Numbered from the stretch's first letter, positions 51,048-61,006 are shown. The stretch is DNA of 64,000 nucleotides from Cupriavidus sp. 2SB (GCF_005503625.1 NZ_SCMX01000033.1:1-64000), one strand, 5' to 3'. Numbers and translations: made by a program. Notes: a model not told the origin generated them from the sequence alone.

Positions 51048-52004
51048 ATGCCAGCCCTGAACATGATTCGCGAAACCCAATTGCTGTTTGCCGGCGCCTT
51101 CTGCGTGCTGATCCTGGCTTCCGTGGTGGCAACGGTGCTGCGCTGGCGCGTGGCAAAGGGGCAGCCACACGGCGTGATCGACAACCTGACATCGCGCATC
51201 AACGCATGGTGGTGGATGATCGGCATCCTCGGTGTGGTGTTCGCCATGGGGCGCGGCGCCATCGTGGTGCTGTTCGCGCTGCTGTCGTTCTACGCGCTGC
51301 GCGAGTTCGTGACAATCACCACCACGCGCCGTGGCGATCATCGCGCCATCGTCGCCGCGTTCTTCTTCTTCCTGCCGGTGCAGTACGTGCTGGTGTACAC
51401 GGGCTGGTACGGGCTGTTCTCGATCTTCATCCCGGTCTACGCGTTCTTGTTCCTGCCGATTCTCTCGGCGCTGTCGTCGGAAACGACACGGTTCCTGGAG
51501 CGATGTGCCGGTGTGCAATGGGCGGTGATGATCTGCGTGTTCTGCATCTCGCACGTGCCTGCGCTGCTCACGCTGCCCATCGAAGGATTCGAGGATCGCA
51601 ACCTGCTGCTGATCGCGTTCCTGGTGATCGTGGTGCAGGGCAGTGATGTGCTGCAGTACGTCTGGGGCAAGATCCTCGGCAAACGCAAGATCGCGCCGCA
51701 GCTATCGCCATCGAAGACCGTGGAGGGCTTTATCGGCGGCGTGCTGAGCGCAACAGCACTGGGCGCCGCGCTGTGGTGGATCACACCGTACGGCTCGCCG
51801 CTCAAGGCCGGCGCCGTGGCACTGGTGATCGCGCTGATGGGCTTCCTGGGCGGCCTTGTGATGTCAGCCATCAAACGCGACCGCGGTATTAAGGACTGGG
51901 GCCATATGATCGAAGGCCACGGTGGCATGCTGGATCGGCTGGACTCGGTGGTGTTCGCCGCGCCGGTGTTCTTTCATATCACGCGGTATTGGTGGGTGGT
52001 GTAG
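51048..52004 (+). CDS. Phosphatidate cytidylyltransferase, YnbB/CdsA-like
   Basis: A 318-residue membrane enzyme with about eight helices that activates phosphatidate with CTP to CDP-diacylglycerol. The C-terminal signature is K-R-D-R-G-I-K-D then EGHGGMLDRLDS, with glutamate in place of the usual proline of PGHGG. It supplies the substrate of the YnbA-like enzyme at the operon start and so closes the pathway. It is the last gene; a REP-like repeat follows 22 bp later. Confidence 0.9.
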   Translation: MPALNMIRETQLLFAGAFCVLILASVVATVLRWRVAKGQPHGVIDNLTSRINAWWWMIGILGVVFAMGRGAIVVLFALLSFYALREFVTITTTRRGDHRAIVAAFFFFLPVQYVLVYTGWYGLFSIFIPVYAFLFLPILSALSSETTRFLERCAGVQWAVMICVFCISHVPALLTLPIEGFEDRNLLLIAFLVIVVQGSDVLQYVWGKILGKRKIAPQLSPSKTVEGFIGGVLSATALGAALWWITPYGSPLKAGAVALVIALMGFLGGLVMSAIKRDRGIKDWGHMIEGHGGMLDRLDSVVFAAPVFFHITRYWWVV

Positions 52005-52025
52005 TCGAACGTGGGCACTGACCGC

Positions 52026-52071
52026 TGGTGTTCTCCCCTCTCCCGCGAGCGGGAGAGGGGAGCGAACCGGC
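52026..52071. repeat. 46-bp repeat, left copy, containing a REP-like palindrome
   Basis: Identical over 46 bp to 53805-53850 and in the same orientation. The core is CTCCCCTCTCCCGC / GCGGGAGAGGGGAG. The two copies bracket an AT-richer pair of genes. Confidence 0.85.
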
Positions 52072-52086
52072 GGCACTTGCGGACTT

Positions 52087-52452
52087 CTACGGCAATTTGG
52101 ATCGCCATTTATCCAGCCATGAGGGTGGCAATGTCAAAATTCCATCACCGTTCTGTGGGCTGACGTCATAGGCCACATGGCCATCCTCCCAAATGGGCGA
52201 GGAAAAGGTCGGATCATCATAGGTACGCTCTGCAAGCAACTCGTTGCTCTGCGCGTCGTATAAACGGAATATCACCCAAAACTCGGGATGCAGCGCACAA
52301 CGTTCGGCAATGTACTTCCCATGCGTTTCACGTTCGCAGTGCGTCGCTTTCGACCGCAGAAGAGCGCCGTAGCCGTAGACGCAAAGGTACCAGGCGCCAC
52401 CGAGCAAAAGCACAGCTCCAAGAATATTCTTCCATGCTTTCCACTTTTTCAT
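52087..52452 (-). CDS. Small membrane-anchored protein of unknown function
   Basis: A 121-residue protein with a single N-terminal membrane helix (about 10-30, WYLCVYGYGALL) and a soluble part with cysteines in HCERET and ERCALHPE, then RLYDAQSNELLAERTYDDP. It ends 4 bp after the stop of the next gene upstream, so the two are one unit. Base composition is AT-richer than the neighbours. Its pairing with a DUF6402-type protein suggests an accessory or immunity-type partner; this is inference. Confidence 0.6.
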   Translation of the reverse strand: MKKWKAWKNILGAVLLLGGAWYLCVYGYGALLRSKATHCERETHGKYIAERCALHPEFWVIFRLYDAQSNELLAERTYDDPTFSSPIWEDGHVAYDVSPQNGDGILTLPPSWLDKWRSKLP

Positions 52453-52456
52453 TAGA

Positions 52457-53683
52457 TCAAACCTCAACAACAATAGGCTCTGACAACTTGATGAGCTTTT
52501 TATTTGAATACAGTATCAAATCACCTCCTTGCTTGTGTTTGAACTGCCAGTTTCTGTAGTCTCGATTGCAAATCGGATAATAAACTTCGGCAGTTGATAT
52601 GGCCCCGTTTCGCGCAACAGGAAACATAAGCCAATCGCTGTTCGTGATGTGATGCGCCATCGCTATTCGCATAGGAATGATGAAGCCCGTCTTATTCCAA
52701 TGCCCTAAGTACTGCGTATCGGCGTCCCTATCAAAGAACGTAAATACATCGCGCATGTATAGATATGCACTATGGATCTCCAGTCGGCCTCCATGAGCAC
52801 CACGCGAATAGAAATAGTGCTCACCGATGGACGCGTAGAATGCGAATGCACCCAGGGATCCATATAGATCATCCATGAATATGCCGTTTGGCAGCGCTGC
52901 CCCTCGCAAGAGCATCGCGAATTTATCCGCGACATCCGTGTCAACTCGTGCAAACTGAAATTGATACGTTGCATGAAATCGATGCAAGTCGCCCTCGCAG
53001 TCCCGCCAGCCATCACGAAAATATGGGGAAGTCTCTTTGTCTTTGAATTTGGAAGCGAGGACTCGTTTTGCGGAGGATGAAAAGATCCTGTAGTTGATCA
53101 GGTCCTCAAGCGCAGCGCGGGCGCGTGGATATTGCCGTATCCAGTCCAGCGAGAACATTGTTGTATCGATCATGCTCGGGGGGAATGGCCTGCCGTTCTG
53201 GTTGATGCCGTGTGCAGCCCCCGCAATTGTTGTGCAGTAGTTCAGTTCCCCAGCGAACCACTTTCGTATGACCTTGGCCGACATGGGCCAATGTATGCGG
53301 TCCATGGCGTCCGGAACATCAAGCAGGTCGAATGGCTTGACCTCCGGCTTCTTCGAGGGCCGCCCCGTTGGTGTTGCCTTCGGCCTTGGTGTCGGCACGG
53401 CCTTGGGTCGGGGCCGAGGCTTGGGTGGTGCGGGTGTGTCCAGCCATTCTTTGAAGTCGAGAAGGACTTCGATCAGGCTTTTGAATGGTCGCTTCGATTT
53501 GGGCGGCTTTTTGGGTGCCGAGGGAGCTGGCGGTTGATCGCGAAGTGCTGGTGGTGAGCGATCCGTCGCAAGACAGTATTCCTTTGCGTCTACTGCCATG
53601 CAGTGAGCTGGTTCCTTTTCCAACTTCCAGCGCGGTAACAGTAAGCCCTTCTCGAAAAATGGATACTTCCGATCGGTCGTCAT
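52457..53683 (-). CDS. DUF6402-like protein, possible secretion-linked effector
   Basis: A 408-residue soluble protein. Residues about 50-140 are proline- and lysine-rich, low in complexity (repeats of PRPKA and PTGRPSKK). The C-terminal 270 residues resemble DUF6402 as I remember it: LDVPDAMDRIHWPMSAKVIRKWF, interrupted, then DLYGSLGAFAFYASIGEH and GGDLILYSNKK. Such genes often accompany type VI secretion components in related genera, but none is in this window. The start at 53683 is weakly supported. Codon use is AT-richer than nearby genes, a sign of transfer. Confidence 0.55.
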   Translation of the reverse strand: MTTDRKYPFFEKGLLLPRWKLEKEPAHCMAVDAKEYCLATDRSPPALRDQPPAPSAPKKPPKSKRPFKSLIEVLLDFKEWLDTPAPPKPRPRPKAVPTPRPKATPTGRPSKKPEVKPFDLLDVPDAMDRIHWPMSAKVIRKWFAGELNYCTTIAGAAHGINQNGRPFPPSMIDTTMFSLDWIRQYPRARAALEDLINYRIFSSSAKRVLASKFKDKETSPYFRDGWRDCEGDLHRFHATYQFQFARVDTDVADKFAMLLRGAALPNGIFMDDLYGSLGAFAFYASIGEHYFYSRGAHGGRLEIHSAYLYMRDVFTFFDRDADTQYLGHWNKTGFIIPMRIAMAHHITNSDWLMFPVARNGAISTAEVYYPICNRDYRNWQFKHKQGGDLILYSNKKLIKLSEPIVVEV

Positions 53684-53804
53684 CTTGAGGAATAGTTGGG
53701 CACTCCGGGTCGGGCGCCTAACATACTGCTTAAGACTGGTAACGGCAGATATAGAAAATTTCCGAAAATCAGGTGTCCTGCACGCCGCCGGTTCGATCGA
53801 CCCG

Positions 53805-53850
53805 TGGTGTTCTCCCCTCTCCCGCGAGCGGGAGAGGGGAGCGAACCGGC
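53805..53850. repeat. 46-bp repeat, right copy, containing a REP-like palindrome
   Basis: Direct, perfect copy of 52026-52071. It lies between the upstream end of the DUF6402-like gene and the stop of the chemoreceptor gene. Confidence 0.85.
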
Positions 53851-53871
53851 AGAGTTTCGCAAACTGCTCGA

Positions 53872-55671
53872 TCACTCCAGCCTGAATGTCCTCACCACGC
53901 CCGCCAGCGTCGAAGCCTGCCCTTGCAGCGCTGCCGCTGCTGCTGTCGATTGCTCTACCAGCGCCGCGTTCTGCTGCACCATCTGGTCGAGCTGGCTGAC
54001 GGCGACGTTCACTTCCTGGATGCCGCGCGTCTGTTCGCGGGCGGCCTGGGAGATTTCGCCGATGATCTGCGTGACGCGGCCGACGTTGCCGACGATCTCG
54101 CGCATGGTTTCGCCGCTCAGGCGTACCTGGCCGGAACCCGCGTTGACGCTGCTGACCGTCGATTCGATCAGTGTCTTGATTTCCTTGGCGGCCTGGGAAC
54201 TGCGTTGGGCCAGTCCGCGCACCTCGCCGGCCACCACGGCAAAGCCGCGTCCCTGTTCGCCTGCGCGGGCGGCTTCCACGGCAGCGTTCAGGGCCAGGAT
54301 GTTGGTCTGGAAGGCGATGCCTTCGATCACGCCGATGATGTCCGAGACCTTGACGGCGGCGCGCTCGATGTCGCCCATCGTGACGATGGCGTTTTCGATT
54401 GACGTGCCGCCATCGGTGGCCACCTGCTGCGCGCGCGTGACGGAATCGTCCGCCTGGCGGGCCGACGATTCCGACTGGCCAACGGTGGCGGTAATTTCCT
54501 CCATCGATGCAGCCGTCTGCTCCAGGCTGGCGGCGGCGGATTCGGTGCGACGCGACAGGTCGGCGTTGCCTTCCGCAATCTCATTTGCAGCGACGTGTAC
54601 CGATTCGCTCGCGTCGCGGATCTGGCGCATCACGTGGACGAGCTTGTCGGCGAAGGCATTGAAGGCGCGTGCAATCTGCGCGACTTCATCGGTGCCTTCC
54701 GCAGCAAGCCGCTTGGTCAGGTCACCATCGCCCGAGCCGATGGCGATCATGGCATCGCGAATGCCCGACAGGCGGCGGAACGATACCGCCGTCACGCCGG
54801 CCACGATGATGGCGGCCGCGCATGCCACGATCACCAGCGAGATCAGCGAGGCAATCAGCACCGATCGCATGCCGGCCGTGGCCTCGGCCTTGTCCAGCGC
54901 GATCACGGCCACCCAGTCAGTGCCCGGAATCTCGCGGCCGCGCAGCAGCTTTGCGGCACCCGCCACCTTTACTTCAGCAGGCTCCGTGGCCGATACCAGC
55001 GCGCCCAGCTTCTCGCCGTCGAGCGCAGGCACCAGATCGGAAACGGGCTTCAGCGTCAGCTTGTCGTCGAGATGCGCCACGATCTGGCCGCTGCGTGCCA
55101 CCAGCAGTCCAAAGCTGTTCGGCGTGGGATGGATCGAACGGACATTTGCCGTCACGGCATCCATTGCCACGTCGCCGCCGATCACCCCCTTCACGACGCC
55201 ATCGCGTACGACAGGTACCGCAAACGTCACCACCAGCTTGCCGCTGCTCGCCGCAATGTATGGCGGGGTCACGATCGGCTTGCCGGCGGCCACGGCCTGT
55301 TTGTACCAGGGGCGGGCGGTGGGGTCGTAGTCGGGCTTGAGACCGGCGGCATCGGAGAAGCGGTGGCTCTTGTCGGCGTAGCCAACATAGGTCTTGATAA
55401 AGCCGCCGGCGTTGGACACCAGACGCAGCGAGGGAATGGGATCTTCCTGAAGCGCAGCATCCTGCAGGGACTGGATCATCTGGGTATGGCTGGCCACCCA
55501 TTCGGCAATGGCGTCCACATGACCGGTCTGCACGGCGGCCAGGTTGTTGTCGATGGCTTCGTCGTTATAGGCACGTGCCACTAGCTGGTTGACCAAGGCG
55601 TTGGCAGCAAGCGCTGCGATCACGATGGCCACGGATAGGGCCACGATGCGCGCGCGGAGCGAGGAAAGCAT
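53872..55671 (-). CDS. Methyl-accepting chemotaxis protein with dCache sensor
   Basis: A 599-residue chemoreceptor. One membrane helix at about 10-30, a double-Cache periplasmic sensor ([23 protein letters not shown] and [14 protein letters not shown]), a second membrane helix near 285-310, a HAMP domain, and a long signalling coiled coil whose tip is [21 protein letters not shown]. It should bind a small ligand, often an amino acid or carboxylate, and control a CheA kinase. GAGAAGAG precedes the ATG. The usual C-terminal pentapeptide for methylation enzymes is absent. Single gene. Confidence 0.93.
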   Translation of the reverse strand: MLSSLRARIVALSVAIVIAALAANALVNQLVARAYNDEAIDNNLAAVQTGHVDAIAEWVASHTQMIQSLQDAALQEDPIPSLRLVSNAGGFIKTYVGYADKSHRFSDAAGLKPDYDPTARPWYKQAVAAGKPIVTPPYIAASSGKLVVTFAVPVVRDGVVKGVIGGDVAMDAVTANVRSIHPTPNSFGLLVARSGQIVAHLDDKLTLKPVSDLVPALDGEKLGALVSATEPAEVKVAGAAKLLRGREIPGTDWVAVIALDKAEATAGMRSVLIASLISLVIVACAAAIIVAGVTAVSFRRLSGIRDAMIAIGSGDGDLTKRLAAEGTDEVAQIARAFNAFADKLVHVMRQIRDASESVHVAANEIAEGNADLSRRTESAAASLEQTAASMEEITATVGQSESSARQADDSVTRAQQVATDGGTSIENAIVTMGDIERAAVKVSDIIGVIEGIAFQTNILALNAAVEAARAGEQGRGFAVVAGEVRGLAQRSSQAAKEIKTLIESTVSSVNAGSGQVRLSGETMREIVGNVGRVTQIIGEISQAAREQTRGIQEVNVAVSQLDQMVQQNAALVEQSTAAAAALQGQASTLAGVVRTFRLE

Positions 55672-56168
55672 GTGTTGAACTCTTCTCTCAGGTTGGCCCG
55701 GATTTGGGCAGGAGGATTGCCGACGCATTGACGGCGAAATTCGCGCAGTCTTTAGTGCGCTGCAACATAGCGATTTCCGGATCACTTTCCAGCGAATCGA
55801 ACGATCGTTCGGGCCTGGCGGGTCATTTGTCATATCTCCCAGGTGCAGTTGCCATACAACCAAGGGAAAACCCGCCGCACTGCAACATCAACTTGCATTC
55901 GATCAGCGACATTCCTATGCTGAACATCAGAATTCAATTTAATTTGAATCTGTATTTAGAAGCATCTAATGCGTTACATACGCAAACGGGGCGATCCAAC
56001 ATTCTCCGAGGGAGGGCGTAGCAAGCGAGCCAGGACGGGGCGCGGCGAAGCTCGGGAGGCGATGGGGATCGTATGGAAGTGAAGCCGCGCCAAAAGCGGA
56101 TCACGTCCAACCAGCGTGCCGCAGGGGCAGTGCGAACCCGGCGACGCGCCAATAAGAAGTGAACGGCC
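55672..56168. other. 500-bp gap with a perfect 14-bp palindrome and an AT-rich patch
   Basis: CGAACGATCGTTCG at 55798-55811 is a perfect palindrome upstream of the chemoreceptor gene, a possible operator. An AT-rich patch at about 55915-55985 (GAATTCAATTTAATTTGAAT) faces the LuxR-type gene and may hold its promoter. No gene seen. Confidence 0.45.
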
Positions 56169-56987
56169 ATGGCCACCATCCTCTTGCTCGAGCCACATCC
56201 ACTGCTTCGCCTTGGATTACGCCACCTGTTGGCGCAGGCGCATGTTCCCGGCGATCTCGTCGATCTCGATCCGGGCAGCCTGCACGAACCCGACCCCTGG
56301 ACCCACCACGCCGACCTGCTGATCTTCGGTTTGCCGACCGATGCCGCGCAGGGCTGGCAGATGCTGGGCGATCTCTGCACGCGCCTGCAACCGTTGCGCG
56401 TGCTGGTGCTGGCCGAACATGTGCCGGCACCGCTGCCGGATACTGGCCTGCCCGAGGCCGTGCGCGGCCTGCTGGCCAAGACCTGCTCGGCGGATGCGCT
56501 CGAAGCCGCGATCCGGCTGGTGCTGGCCGGTGGGGAGTGCTTCCCGTCGCAGTTGCCGCCGGCTCGCCAGGCGGAGTCATTGGCAACCCGCCACGCCGCA
56601 GCCCCCATCGTGGTGCCCTTGCACAGCGTGCCGGTGGACTTGCCGGGTGTCGGCGCGCACGTTGCCGCGCCGGTGACCACGCATGAAACGCCCGCCGCCG
56701 GCTCGCACCTGCTCAATATCACGGAGCGCCAGTACGAAGTGCTGGCCCTGCTGGCACGTGGCTATCCGATCAAGACGGTCAGCCGCCTGCTGAATATCTC
56801 CGTGGCCACGGCCAAGACGCATGCCTGCACGCTCTACCAGCGTCTGCATGTGCGCAACAAGGGCGAGGCGGTGTACGTGGCCCTGCAGCGCGGCGCCACG
56901 TTGAACTGGGCCGGCCCCACGCCCGTGCAGCCCACGCATATCGCGATGTCGTCGCTGACTGCGCGGGAGGCATGTGAGGCCGCCTGA
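56169..56987 (+). CDS. LuxR-type regulator with a degenerate receiver domain
   Basis: A 272-residue regulator. The first ~125 residues follow a receiver fold (ILLLEPHPLLRLGLRHLL at the start, AVRGLLAKTCSADALEAAIRLV at the end) but the phosphoacceptor aspartate is missing: ADLLIFGLP stands where a D-x-x-M-P is expected. The C-terminal helix-turn-helix reads ITERQYEVLALLARGYPIKTV and LLNISVATAKTHACTLYQRL, a LuxR/NarL form. It is probably phosphorylation-independent. A related receiver-only gene follows 240 bp downstream. Confidence 0.78.
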   Translation: MATILLLEPHPLLRLGLRHLLAQAHVPGDLVDLDPGSLHEPDPWTHHADLLIFGLPTDAAQGWQMLGDLCTRLQPLRVLVLAEHVPAPLPDTGLPEAVRGLLAKTCSADALEAAIRLVLAGGECFPSQLPPARQAESLATRHAAAPIVVPLHSVPVDLPGVGAHVAAPVTTHETPAAGSHLLNITERQYEVLALLARGYPIKTVSRLLNISVATAKTHACTLYQRLHVRNKGEAVYVALQRGATLNWAGPTPVQPTHIAMSSLTAREACEAA

Positions 56988-57226
56988 CCGACACCTCCCG
57001 CTCCTCTACGCCATACGCCGGCCCGCACTCATCCAAAAGCATGAGTGCGGTGACCGGCCATTGTGGCTAGCTTGTAGAACAGGTCCGGCGCATGGGGTTG
57101 CCGCAATGATCGAAGTCCCCTTCCGCGCCACGTTTCCAACAGCGTTCGATGCCCTTACCCAGGGCTGCCCGCACGGTGTACCCCACCTTGGCGGACCCAC
57201 GCGCTCGATGCGCGGATGGCTTCCCG

Positions 57227-57778
57227 ATGACGACCTACCTGATCGCCAGCAACGAAATGATGTGCCGCATCCTTGCGCGTCGCATGGAAGCGCAGGACAT
57301 CCCCACGCCCGTGCGATGGCACGGTCCCGACTGGCTGCTCGACGGCACGCCTGACGGCGCCCGCGCGCAATCGATCGACAACCCCGACCAGTCCGAGCCG
57401 CTGCCCGAACAATCGGTGGAGATGGCATTGGTGGACTGCAGCGGCGTGGAAGGCGATCCCTGCAAGCTGCTCGACCGCGTGCGGGAGCGCCTGGCGCCGC
57501 GCCGCTGGCTCGTGCTGTCCGATTCGCTTGATGCAAGGCTGATGGCGCATGCCGCGCTGCTCGGCGCCAGCGGATGCCTGGCTGTACCCGCGCCGGTGGA
57601 GCTGGTCTGCGCGGCGGCCACGCTGGTGTGGGCGGGCGGCCAATGTTTCCCCCGCAGCGCGCTGTCTCTGCTGCGCGCGGTGCATCCGCCGCGTGCGCAG
57701 GAAGGGTGCGCACCGGAAGGGATGAGCTTCAACCATGCGCCCCGCTTGCATGCCGACGGATCTACTGCGATCGGATGA
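57227..57778 (+). CDS. Stand-alone degenerate receiver-like protein
   Basis: A 183-residue protein without DNA-binding domain. It shares with the preceding LuxR-type protein the pattern LVLS-x-S then LLGASGCLAVPAPVELVCAAATLVWAGGQCFPRS, so it looks like a diverged paralogue that has lost the output domain. The phosphoacceptor position is not recognisable (MALVDCSGVE). I start at 57227 (MTTYLIASNEMMC), because the frame before it is unlike the family. It may bind the neighbour as a modulator; inference only. Confidence 0.6.
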   Translation: MTTYLIASNEMMCRILARRMEAQDIPTPVRWHGPDWLLDGTPDGARAQSIDNPDQSEPLPEQSVEMALVDCSGVEGDPCKLLDRVRERLAPRRWLVLSDSLDARLMAHAALLGASGCLAVPAPVELVCAAATLVWAGGQCFPRSALSLLRAVHPPRAQEGCAPEGMSFNHAPRLHADGSTAIG

Positions 57779-57874
57779 GTTTCGGTTGGCGCCTGTAGGA
57801 CTATGCTGGATGTAATCGCGGACAGAAGCTGGCGCCCATCCGAGGCCGGCCGCCCGCGTGATGCAGGGGGTCGT

Positions 57875-58126
57875 ATGGAACGCAGTCTGGATATCCTGGT
57901 CGTCCACGGGTTTGCCGTGCGCGAGGGCCGGGACAAGTGGGCATGTTGCTATGAGATCCGGCTCGCCGTCATTGGCGGGCCGTTGTTATATCGGGGCGAG
58001 CTGCACGGGCGGCATCATCCCTCCGAAGCCGCCGCCATCGTGGCCGCGCGCGCGATCGGGGAAGCAGAAGCCAGCCGGCATCTGGAAACAGCGCGCGCAC
58101 TGTTCGTGGCACTGTCGCGACGATAG
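57875..58126 (+). CDS. Small protein of unknown function
   Basis: An 83-residue protein (MERSLDILVVHGFAVREG...) with mixed alpha/beta character and no known motif. A GGGGG run precedes the ATG; the frame opens at 57803, giving 107 residues as the alternative. It is followed by a stem with AGCCCGC/GCGGGCT arms near 58202-58233 that may end the transcript. Function unknown. Confidence 0.45.
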   Translation: MERSLDILVVHGFAVREGRDKWACCYEIRLAVIGGPLLYRGELHGRHHPSEAAAIVAARAIGEAEASRHLETARALFVALSRR

Positions 58127-58633
58127 CGTCGAAAAAGCGCGTCTGCATCGCTCCTCTCATCACCACTCGACGCAATCACCATCGGCGCGGCCAAAAAAGA
58201 AGCCCGCCGACCGGGGGACCATGCGGGCTTTGAAACGGCCGCCCACGTGGTGAGCAGCCGTTACTGTGACCATAACGAATCGCGGCGGCAGACTGTATCA
58301 ACCAGAAGACGCATGCCGATGGGGCCTCTCATCCCTGCATCTGCACGGTTCTGGCAGCCGCTGGCCCCAGTGTTATCGGGCTTGTTCGGGGATAGCAGGC
58401 ATGTGGAGTCGGGTGCAGGCGGGTCGCGCGGACTCATGCTTCGGGAGGGAGACGTCCATGACAGGCAGAGCCGCGCAGTGCTACGCTGCCCCTATGCGGC
58501 TCTGCACCATGGTGCAGAGCTTGCGTCTGGCATCCCACGGAACGATGCGCGTAGCGTCGAACCGAAGCCGGCGCCGCCCGTCCAACCGCACGTTGCATCG
58601 ATCCCTACATCGCATATCGCATCGCACGTACCC
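58127..58633. other. 500-bp gap with a possible transcript-end stem
   Basis: An imperfect stem AGCCCGC ... GCGGGCT lies at about 58202-58233 but has no T-run. The rest of the gap holds open frames that I take as chance. Promoter of the PAP2 gene is not obvious. Confidence 0.35.
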
Positions 58634-59383
58634 ATGAGCCGCTGGCATCTGATTACCTTCTTCGGTGAGTCCACCTTCCTGCTGCCGTGTGCGATTTTTC
58701 TCTACGCATGGCTGCGATGGCGCGGGGCCACGCGCATGGCGTGGCACTGGCTGCTGGCGTTCTCGCTGACTGCCGCTCTGGTGCTGGCGTCGAAGGTGGC
58801 GTTCATGGGATGGGGCGTAGGCAGCGAAGCCATGGACTTCACGGGTTTCTCCGGCCATTCGATGATGGCGGCGTCGATCCTGCCCGTGCTGCTGTACCTG
58901 GCGATGCCCGTCAGCCGGCCGGGACTGAGTCTGGTAGCGGCCGCCGCTGGCGTGGTCCTGGCGCTGGCGGTGGGCGTGTCGCGCCTGGCGCTGCATGCGC
59001 ATTCGCCTTCGGAGGTGATCAGCGGCCTGGCCCTGGGCTTCTGCGTCAGCCTGCCGTTCATCATGCGCCATGGGGTGCCGCATGGACCGATGACGATGAC
59101 GCTGGCGTGCGTGGTACTGGTGTCGATGCCGCTGCTGCCGGTCTCGCACATGACCGGCACCACGCACGGGCTGGTGACGGACCTCGCACTGTTCCTCTCG
59201 GGACGGGACCGTCCGTTCAATCGGGGCGAGTGGAGTGCGCTGCCGCCTTGCACCACGTGCCGCGCAGGTGCTGCCGGAGATACTGCGGGAGACCGCCATC
59301 GAGACGAAATGAATCGCCACGTGGATGACCGGGGCGGGGCTGCACCCCACGCCCGGTGCGCCACCGCACGCTGTCCCGCCTAG
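58634..59383 (+). CDS. PAP2-superfamily phosphatase, probable C-terminal frameshift
   Basis: A membrane phosphatase with five or six helices. The catalytic motifs are FTGFSGHSMMAA and GVSRLALHAHSPSEVISG, with both histidines present. It should dephosphorylate a lipid-linked phosphate, such as undecaprenyl diphosphate. The open frame gives 249 residues, but after FLSGRDRPFNRGEW the end is atypical. The +1 frame at 59265-59312 reads QVLPEILRETAIETK and stops, which looks like the genuine C-terminus. Either a real frameshift or a sequence error lies near 59225-59265. It precedes the sugar transferase gene. Confidence 0.7.
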   Translation: MSRWHLITFFGESTFLLPCAIFLYAWLRWRGATRMAWHWLLAFSLTAALVLASKVAFMGWGVGSEAMDFTGFSGHSMMAASILPVLLYLAMPVSRPGLSLVAAAAGVVLALAVGVSRLALHAHSPSEVISGLALGFCVSLPFIMRHGVPHGPMTMTLACVVLVSMPLLPVSHMTGTTHGLVTDLALFLSGRDRPFNRGEWSALPPCTTCRAGAAGDTAGDRHRDEMNRHVDDRGGAAPHARCATARCPA

Positions 59384-59497
59384 CCGGAATCCGCCCGGCG
59401 CACCTGTGTGCGCCCCCCCACAGACTGCCGCGCAGCCCCTGCGCAACCATGATCCGGAGCGTTTTTTCATACGGGTCGTATTGGGCATGGGGCAGTC

Positions 59498-60901
59498 ATG
59501 GCATCGAACTGGAACGTCGCCGCGGAGCGGCATAGCGCGCTTCACTATCTCTACAGGTTGTCGGATGCCGTGGTGATCGGCGTGGCCGGCATCGCCATGG
59601 GTGCGCTCTATTTTCCCGGAGGCATCCGCGAGGCGGCGCCCGTCAACGGGTTCCTGACCATGCTCTGCGCCATCGGCGCACTCGTGGTGTTTCCCGGCTT
59701 CGGCATCTACGAATCGTGGCGCGGCCGCAGTCTCGCGGTACTGGCACTGCGTATCTGCTCGGCGTGGGCCACGGTGTTCTTCGCCGGGCTGCTGGGCGCA
59801 TTCCTGATTCATCAGATTGCGGCGGTCTCGCGCGTGTGGTCGATGGGATGGTTCATCAGCACGGCGCTGGCGCTGCTGGCGTCGCGCGCGTTGATGTTCC
59901 GCATGCTCGGCAACGTCCGCGAGCAGGGTATCAACGCCAAGCGCGTGGTGATCTTCGGCTACGGACCGCTAGGCCGCGAGATGTTCCTGCGCGTGCAACG
60001 CATCCGCACGGCCGGCTACCGCGTGGTGGGCATCTTCGATGAAACCAGCCAGGGCATACCCAATGGCGTGACCACGCTGCGCACGGTGGAAGAAGTCAAC
60101 GCGTTCGTCACCAGCCAGGGCGTGCGCGAGATCTGGCTCACGCTGCCTATGGCCGCGTGCCGCGACCTCTCCGAAGTGGTGCGCCGCTTCCGCAATGACC
60201 TGATCGATATCCGCTGGGTGCCCGATGTGTCGTCGGTGGAACTGCTTGGCCATCGCTTCACGGACTTCATGGGTTTGCCGGTCATCGACCTGAACGCGCC
60301 GCCGGTATCGGGCATCACGGGGTTGATGAAGGCCAGCTTCGACCGCGCGTTTGCCGCAGGCGTGATCCTGGCACTGAGTCCGCTGCTGCTTACCATTGCG
60401 GTGATGGTCAAGTTGTCGTCGCACGGCCCGGTGCTGTTCCGCCAGCAGCGTCTGGGTATCGACGGGCACCCGTTCCACGTCTACAAGTTCCGCACCATGC
60501 GCATGCATGCCGATACCGGCGTCACGCAGGCCACGCGGGGCGATCCGCGCGTGACGCGCATCGGCGCCTTCCTGCGCCGCACCAGCCTGGACGAACTGCC
60601 GCAATTCTTCAACGTGCTGCGCGGCGAGATGTCGGTGGTGGGGCCGCGTCCGCATGCGATGGAACACAACGAGATCTACAAGGAACTGATCGATCGCTAC
60701 ATGCTGCGCCACCGCGTCAAGCCGGGGATCACGGGCTGGGCCCAGATCAACGGACTGCGCGGGCAGACCGACACGATCGAGAAGATGCGCAAGCGTATCG
60801 AGTTCGACATCTATTACATCCAGCACTGGTCGTTCCAGCTCGACCTCCGGATCATCGTGCGCACGGCGCTGCACGGCTGGACAGGCGCGTCCGCTTTCTG
60901 A
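59498..60901 (+). CDS. Polyprenyl glycosylphosphotransferase, WcaJ-like
   Basis: A 467-residue initiating sugar transferase for exopolysaccharide. Four N-terminal membrane helices lead to a Rossmann-like domain ([17 protein letters not shown]) and the C-terminal transferase domain with [59 protein letters not shown] and VGPRP. It should move a hexose-1-phosphate to undecaprenyl phosphate. It stands 105 bp before an acyl carrier protein gene; no other glycosyltransferase is in the window, though more may lie beyond it. Confidence 0.93.
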   Translation: MASNWNVAAERHSALHYLYRLSDAVVIGVAGIAMGALYFPGGIREAAPVNGFLTMLCAIGALVVFPGFGIYESWRGRSLAVLALRICSAWATVFFAGLLGAFLIHQIAAVSRVWSMGWFISTALALLASRALMFRMLGNVREQGINAKRVVIFGYGPLGREMFLRVQRIRTAGYRVVGIFDETSQGIPNGVTTLRTVEEVNAFVTSQGVREIWLTLPMAACRDLSEVVRRFRNDLIDIRWVPDVSSVELLGHRFTDFMGLPVIDLNAPPVSGITGLMKASFDRAFAAGVILALSPLLLTIAVMVKLSSHGPVLFRQQRLGIDGHPFHVYKFRTMRMHADTGVTQATRGDPRVTRIGAFLRRTSLDELPQFFNVLRGEMSVVGPRPHAMEHNEIYKELIDRYMLRHRVKPGITGWAQINGLRGQTDTIEKMRKRIEFDIYYIQHWSFQLDLRIIVRTALHGWTGASAF

Positions 60902-61006
60902 GCGGCACGCCAGCAACAGCGCGCGGTATTGGTGCGACATCGCACCGAGCCGGACGCGCAAAAGCCCTGGAATGGAGCCCGTCCAACAAGAATTGGGAGA
61001 CGCCGC

